Shown here in pieces: positions 33,117 through 35,321 of a DNA stretch of 35,321 nucleotides (positions are counted from its first letter, which is position 1; every line of letters starts with the position of its first letter). The stretch covers positions 1-35,321 of the forward strand of contig JAURFU010000020.1 of the NCBI GenBank assembly GCA_030834165.1. The letters run 5' to 3'. The DNA is from Verrucomicrobiota bacterium (lineage in GTDB: Bacteria; Verrucomicrobiota; Verrucomicrobiia; Opitutales; UBA953). The notes under the pieces were generated by a model that saw only the letters and a list, made by a program, of their open reading frames with translations, searched no databases and was not told where the DNA came from. The translations under genes were made by a program, and so were the position numbers.

Positions 33117-33776
33117 TTACTTCTTCCGTCCGTCCCACCGGCAGTCGGCCATCACGCGGAGGCAGATCTCGCGCAGGTCGAACAGCGTGGCTTCGAGGTC
33201 GTGCGCCGCTTCGGCCGACGAGAGGCGCGCGGCGGCGGGCAGCCCGGCGGTGAGGCCGATCGAGTAGTTGATGGCCGCGAGGGCGCGTTTCATGTGCACG
33301 AGCGCCAGGGGGAGGTCGCCGGTGTCCGTGGCGTTGATGGCCATCACCATCTGATGCTGCGCGTCCCAGAACGAGTGGATGATGTCGGTGGCCTCGAGCG
33401 GGGTGAGCTGCGCGCCGGCGTCGACGCAGAGGCGGCGGAAGGACTGCGTGAGCTGCAGCGACAGCGCCCGGGCGACGACGTAGACCGGGTGCTGATGGAT
33501 GCAATAGGGGAGGTCGGGACCATCGTCGTCATCGTCGTTGACCTCCTCGGGTCCGTCGCCCGGGGCCCAGTCGGCGTTCTCCCAGCCCATGCGGCGGGCG
33601 CTGATGTCCAGCCGGTCTGGGAGGTTCTTGACCTCGTTGTAATAGGTGAGGAAGCGCCCGACCTCGAGGTCGTTGCGCTGCAGGTAGCCGGACCAGTCCG
33701 CTTCGCCCCAGGAGGCGTTGCCGGAACCGTCGAAGTCGCCCTGGGGTTGGTCGCCATCGTCCATGGGGTCCATCAT
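33117..33776 (-). CDS. Acidic protein of unknown function
   Basis: 219 residues, not recognised. The start MMDPMDDGDQP is chosen at 33776; the frame stays open far upstream, but that part is a shadow of trpD. The N-terminal ~85 residues are acidic, including EEVNDDDDDGPD near 76-87. From about residue 95 the protein seems helical (PVYVVARALSLQLTQSFRRLCVDAG, then HSFWDAQHQMVMAINATDTGDLPLALVHMKRALAAINYSIGLTAGL as two helices), ending with CLRVMADCRWDGRKK. No signal peptide or membrane segment is seen, so it is probably cytoplasmic. The helical part recalls four-helix or TPR-like bundles. It is divergent from trpD across 78 bases and convergent with hprK. Confidence 0.75.
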   Translation of the reverse strand: MMDPMDDGDQPQGDFDGSGNASWGEADWSGYLQRNDLEVGRFLTYYNEVKNLPDRLDISARRMGWENADWAPGDGPEEVNDDDDDGPDLPYCIHQHPVYVVARALSLQLTQSFRRLCVDAGAQLTPLEATDIIHSFWDAQHQMVMAINATDTGDLPLALVHMKRALAAINYSIGLTAGLPAAARLSSAEAAHDLEATLFDLREICLRVMADCRWDGRKK

Positions 33777-33854
33777 TGGGTGCTTTCCCCCCGTTGCAAA
33801 CCCCTTGTGGCGAAAATGCCTTGTCCCGGTCGCCCCGAACGTGGCTAATCCGGC

Positions 33855-34901
33855 ATGGCCCTGGCCCTTCCTGACCTGACCGCCGCCCTGTCGGCCGGTC
33901 GCGACCTCGCCCCTGCGGAGGCCGCCGCGGCCGCCTTGGCCATGGCGGACGCCGCCGTCACGGATGCGGACAAGGCGGCCTTCCTGCTGGCCCTGGCGCG
34001 CAAAGGAGAGACGGCCGCGGAAGTCACCGGCTTCGCCCGCACCTACCGCGACCTGGCCCGCCGGACCGACTTCGGCGAGTGGCCGGCGAAGGCCATCGAC
34101 ATCGTGGGGACCGGCGGCGACCGCTCCGGCAGCTTCAACATCTCCTCCGCCAGCGCGCTCATCGCGGCCGCGGCCGGCGTGCCCGTGCTCAAGCACGGCA
34201 ACCGTTCGATCACTTCGAAGTCGGGCAGCGCCGATTTCCTCGCCGGGCTCGGCGTCGTGCTCGACGCCACGGACGAACAGCTGCTCCGCGGCCTGCGCGA
34301 GGCGAACTTCTGCTACCTCTACGCGCCGGCTTTCCATCCGGCTTTCAAGGCCGTGCTCGGCGTGCGCAAGCAGCTGGCCGAGGGCGGCGCCAAGACCGTC
34401 TTCAACGTGCTCGGGCCGCTCATCAATCCGGCTCGCCCGGCGTACATGGTCGTGGGCGTCTACGACGAACGCTGGGTCGAGCCGCTCGCCGCGACCCTCG
34501 GCGAACTCGGCGTGAAGCGCGGCCTGGTCACGCATTCGCGCGCCGGCGGCGGCATGGACGAGATCACCACGGCGGGCGAAGTGCGCGTGCGCGGCTGCGG
34601 CGAACTCGCCTCGGTCGACGCCGTCTGGCTGCCCGGCGATTTCGGCTTCAAGACCTGCGCGGTCGCCGACCTGCGCGGCGGCACGCCCGAGGAGAACCTC
34701 GCGATGTTCAGCGACCTGCTCGTGGGCGGCGTCTCCGACGGACTGATCGATACGCTCTGCCTCAGCGCCGGCACGGCCCTCTGGGTCGCGGGCCGGGCGG
34801 CGGATCCGACGGCCGGCGCGAAGCGCGCTAGGGAGATCATCCTCGGCGGCGAACTGCGCGAGGAAGCCCGTCGGCTGCGTGACGCGTTCCGCGTCGCCTG
34901 A
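33855..34901 (+). CDS. trpD: Anthranilate phosphoribosyltransferase
   Basis: Joins anthranilate to PRPP in tryptophan synthesis. The product has 348 residues, the usual size. It shows the PRPP-binding GTGGD at 85-89, SGSFNISSASALIAAAAG near 91, KHGNRSITSKSGSADFLAGLG near 113-133, the VFNVLGPLINPARP motif near 183-196 and HSRAGGGMDE near 228. All substrate-binding elements expected for the family are present. No other trp gene is next to it, so tryptophan genes seem scattered in this genome. Its stop codon abuts the stop codon of the waaA gene on the opposite strand with no gap. Confidence 0.96.
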   Translation: MALALPDLTAALSAGRDLAPAEAAAAALAMADAAVTDADKAAFLLALARKGETAAEVTGFARTYRDLARRTDFGEWPAKAIDIVGTGGDRSGSFNISSASALIAAAAGVPVLKHGNRSITSKSGSADFLAGLGVVLDATDEQLLRGLREANFCYLYAPAFHPAFKAVLGVRKQLAEGGAKTVFNVLGPLINPARPAYMVVGVYDERWVEPLAATLGELGVKRGLVTHSRAGGGMDEITTAGEVRVRGCGELASVDAVWLPGDFGFKTCAVADLRGGTPEENLAMFSDLLVGGVSDGLIDTLCLSAGTALWVAGRAADPTAGAKRAREIILGGELREEARRLRDAFRVA

Positions 34902-35321
34902 TCAGCGTCCGAGCAGCAGCGCGAGCGTGCGTTCCGTCGCGCCGCGGTTGCCTTGGTGCCAGGCCGCGCCGTTGAGGCCCATCTCGCGCCGCTCGCGTCC
35001 GTCGCCGCAGAGCCGCGCGAGCTGGGTCGCGAGCGAGGCTTCGTCCTCGGCGCGGACGGCCGCCCGGGCCTTCTCGAGGCCCCGGCAGATGTCGCGGAAA
35101 TTGGTCATGCGCGGTCCGTAGACGAGGGCCACGCCGGCTGCGGCGCCTTCGATGGGCGTCTGGCCGCCTTCGTGCGGGGCGAGGCTCTTGCCGCAGAAGG
35201 CGAGGTCCGCCGTACGGGTGAGGCGCCGCAGTTCGCCGGTGGTGTCGGCGAGGTGCACGACGGTGCCGGCCGGGGCGGTCGGTCCGCCCGAGGAGCGCTG
35301 GTGCCAGTCGAGGCCGCTGGC
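34902..35321 (-). CDS. waaA: Kdo transferase (3-deoxy-D-manno-octulosonic acid transferase), C-terminal part
   Basis: The C-terminal ~139 residues of a GT-B glycosyltransferase that adds Kdo to lipid A precursor. The segment VHLADTTGELRRL, followed by ADLAFCGKSLAPHEGGQTPIEGAAAG and then YGPRMTNFRDI, matches WaaA/KdtA (compare VADTMGEL, FVGGSLVPHGGQNPLEPAA and FGPHMFNF). GQTPIE carries the conserved Glu for nucleotide-sugar binding. The N-terminus lies beyond the right edge. Whether it is mono-, bi- or multifunctional cannot be judged. It complements the LPS export genes at 29303-32135. Confidence 0.88.
   Translation of the reverse strand, partial: ASGLDWHQRSSGGPTAPAGTVVHLADTTGELRRLTRTADLAFCGKSLAPHEGGQTPIEGAAAGVALVYGPRMTNFRDICRGLEKARAAVRAEDEASLATQLARLCGDGRERREMGLNGAAWHQGNRGATERTLALLLGR

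Noticed and set aside
33777-34535. Upstream extension of the acidic protein's frame through trpD
   Set aside because: It is antisense to trpD and has shadow composition; ATG 33776 is a sensible start just outside trpD.

Overview
The window is an ordinary, very gene-dense stretch of a GC-rich Gram-negative chromosome. The lineage is inferred, not shown: core genes, LPS export and Kdo transferase genes, an HPr kinase outside a Firmicute setting, an EF-P with an unusual loop, and start codons preceded by pyrimidine-rich leaders rather than Shine-Dalgarno motifs fit Verrucomicrobiota (Opitutae-like) best. No insertion sequence, prophage, CRISPR array or transferred island is visible, and no stretch longer than about 300 bases lacks a gene.

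Layout. 1-3251 (minus): pyrH, frr, sucC and sucD (cut by the left edge). 3344-3414: tRNA-Gln(UUG), facing efp (minus), with a terminator between them. 4169-8997: a secreted protein of unknown function divergent from an ABCG-like transporter, followed by a small membrane protein and a large secreted helical protein. 9001-12252: a WalJ/YycJ-like metallo-hydrolase divergent from glgC, which overlaps a membrane protein gene by 4 bases. 12259-15893 (minus): a two-gene heterodimeric ABC exporter. 15916-18098 (minus): a branched-chain-type aminotransferase and a PaaK-like adenylate-forming enzyme, the latter divergent from a Tat-exported Gfo/Idh/MocA oxidoreductase. 19550-21061: a secreted helical protein and shikimate kinase, convergent with aat. 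21754-23696 (minus): a Fur-family regulator overlapping nadA, then a small HTH gene behind an AT-rich spacer. 23817-29264: DAHP synthase, an Lrp/AsnC regulator, an aminotransferase, der and fmt. 29303-33115: a large LptA/LptC-like periplasmic protein, lptB and hprK. 33117-35321: an acidic protein of unknown function (minus), trpD (plus) and the 3' part of a Kdo transferase gene (minus).

Themes. Amino acid supply recurs (DAHP synthase, shikimate kinase, trpD, two aminotransferases, an Lrp regulator). Envelope functions recur too (LptA/C-LptB, Kdo transferase, three ABC systems, several secreted proteins). Translation is represented by frr, efp, der, fmt, aat and a tRNA. The most unusual items are the Fur-family protein encoded with nadA, which keeps its structural Cys4 set but has lost almost all sensor-metal ligands; the EF-P whose loop tip has Pro-Asn-Asn where a modified Lys or Arg is expected; and the near absence of space between convergent genes. 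I did not find a clearly new defence, mobile or biosynthetic system.
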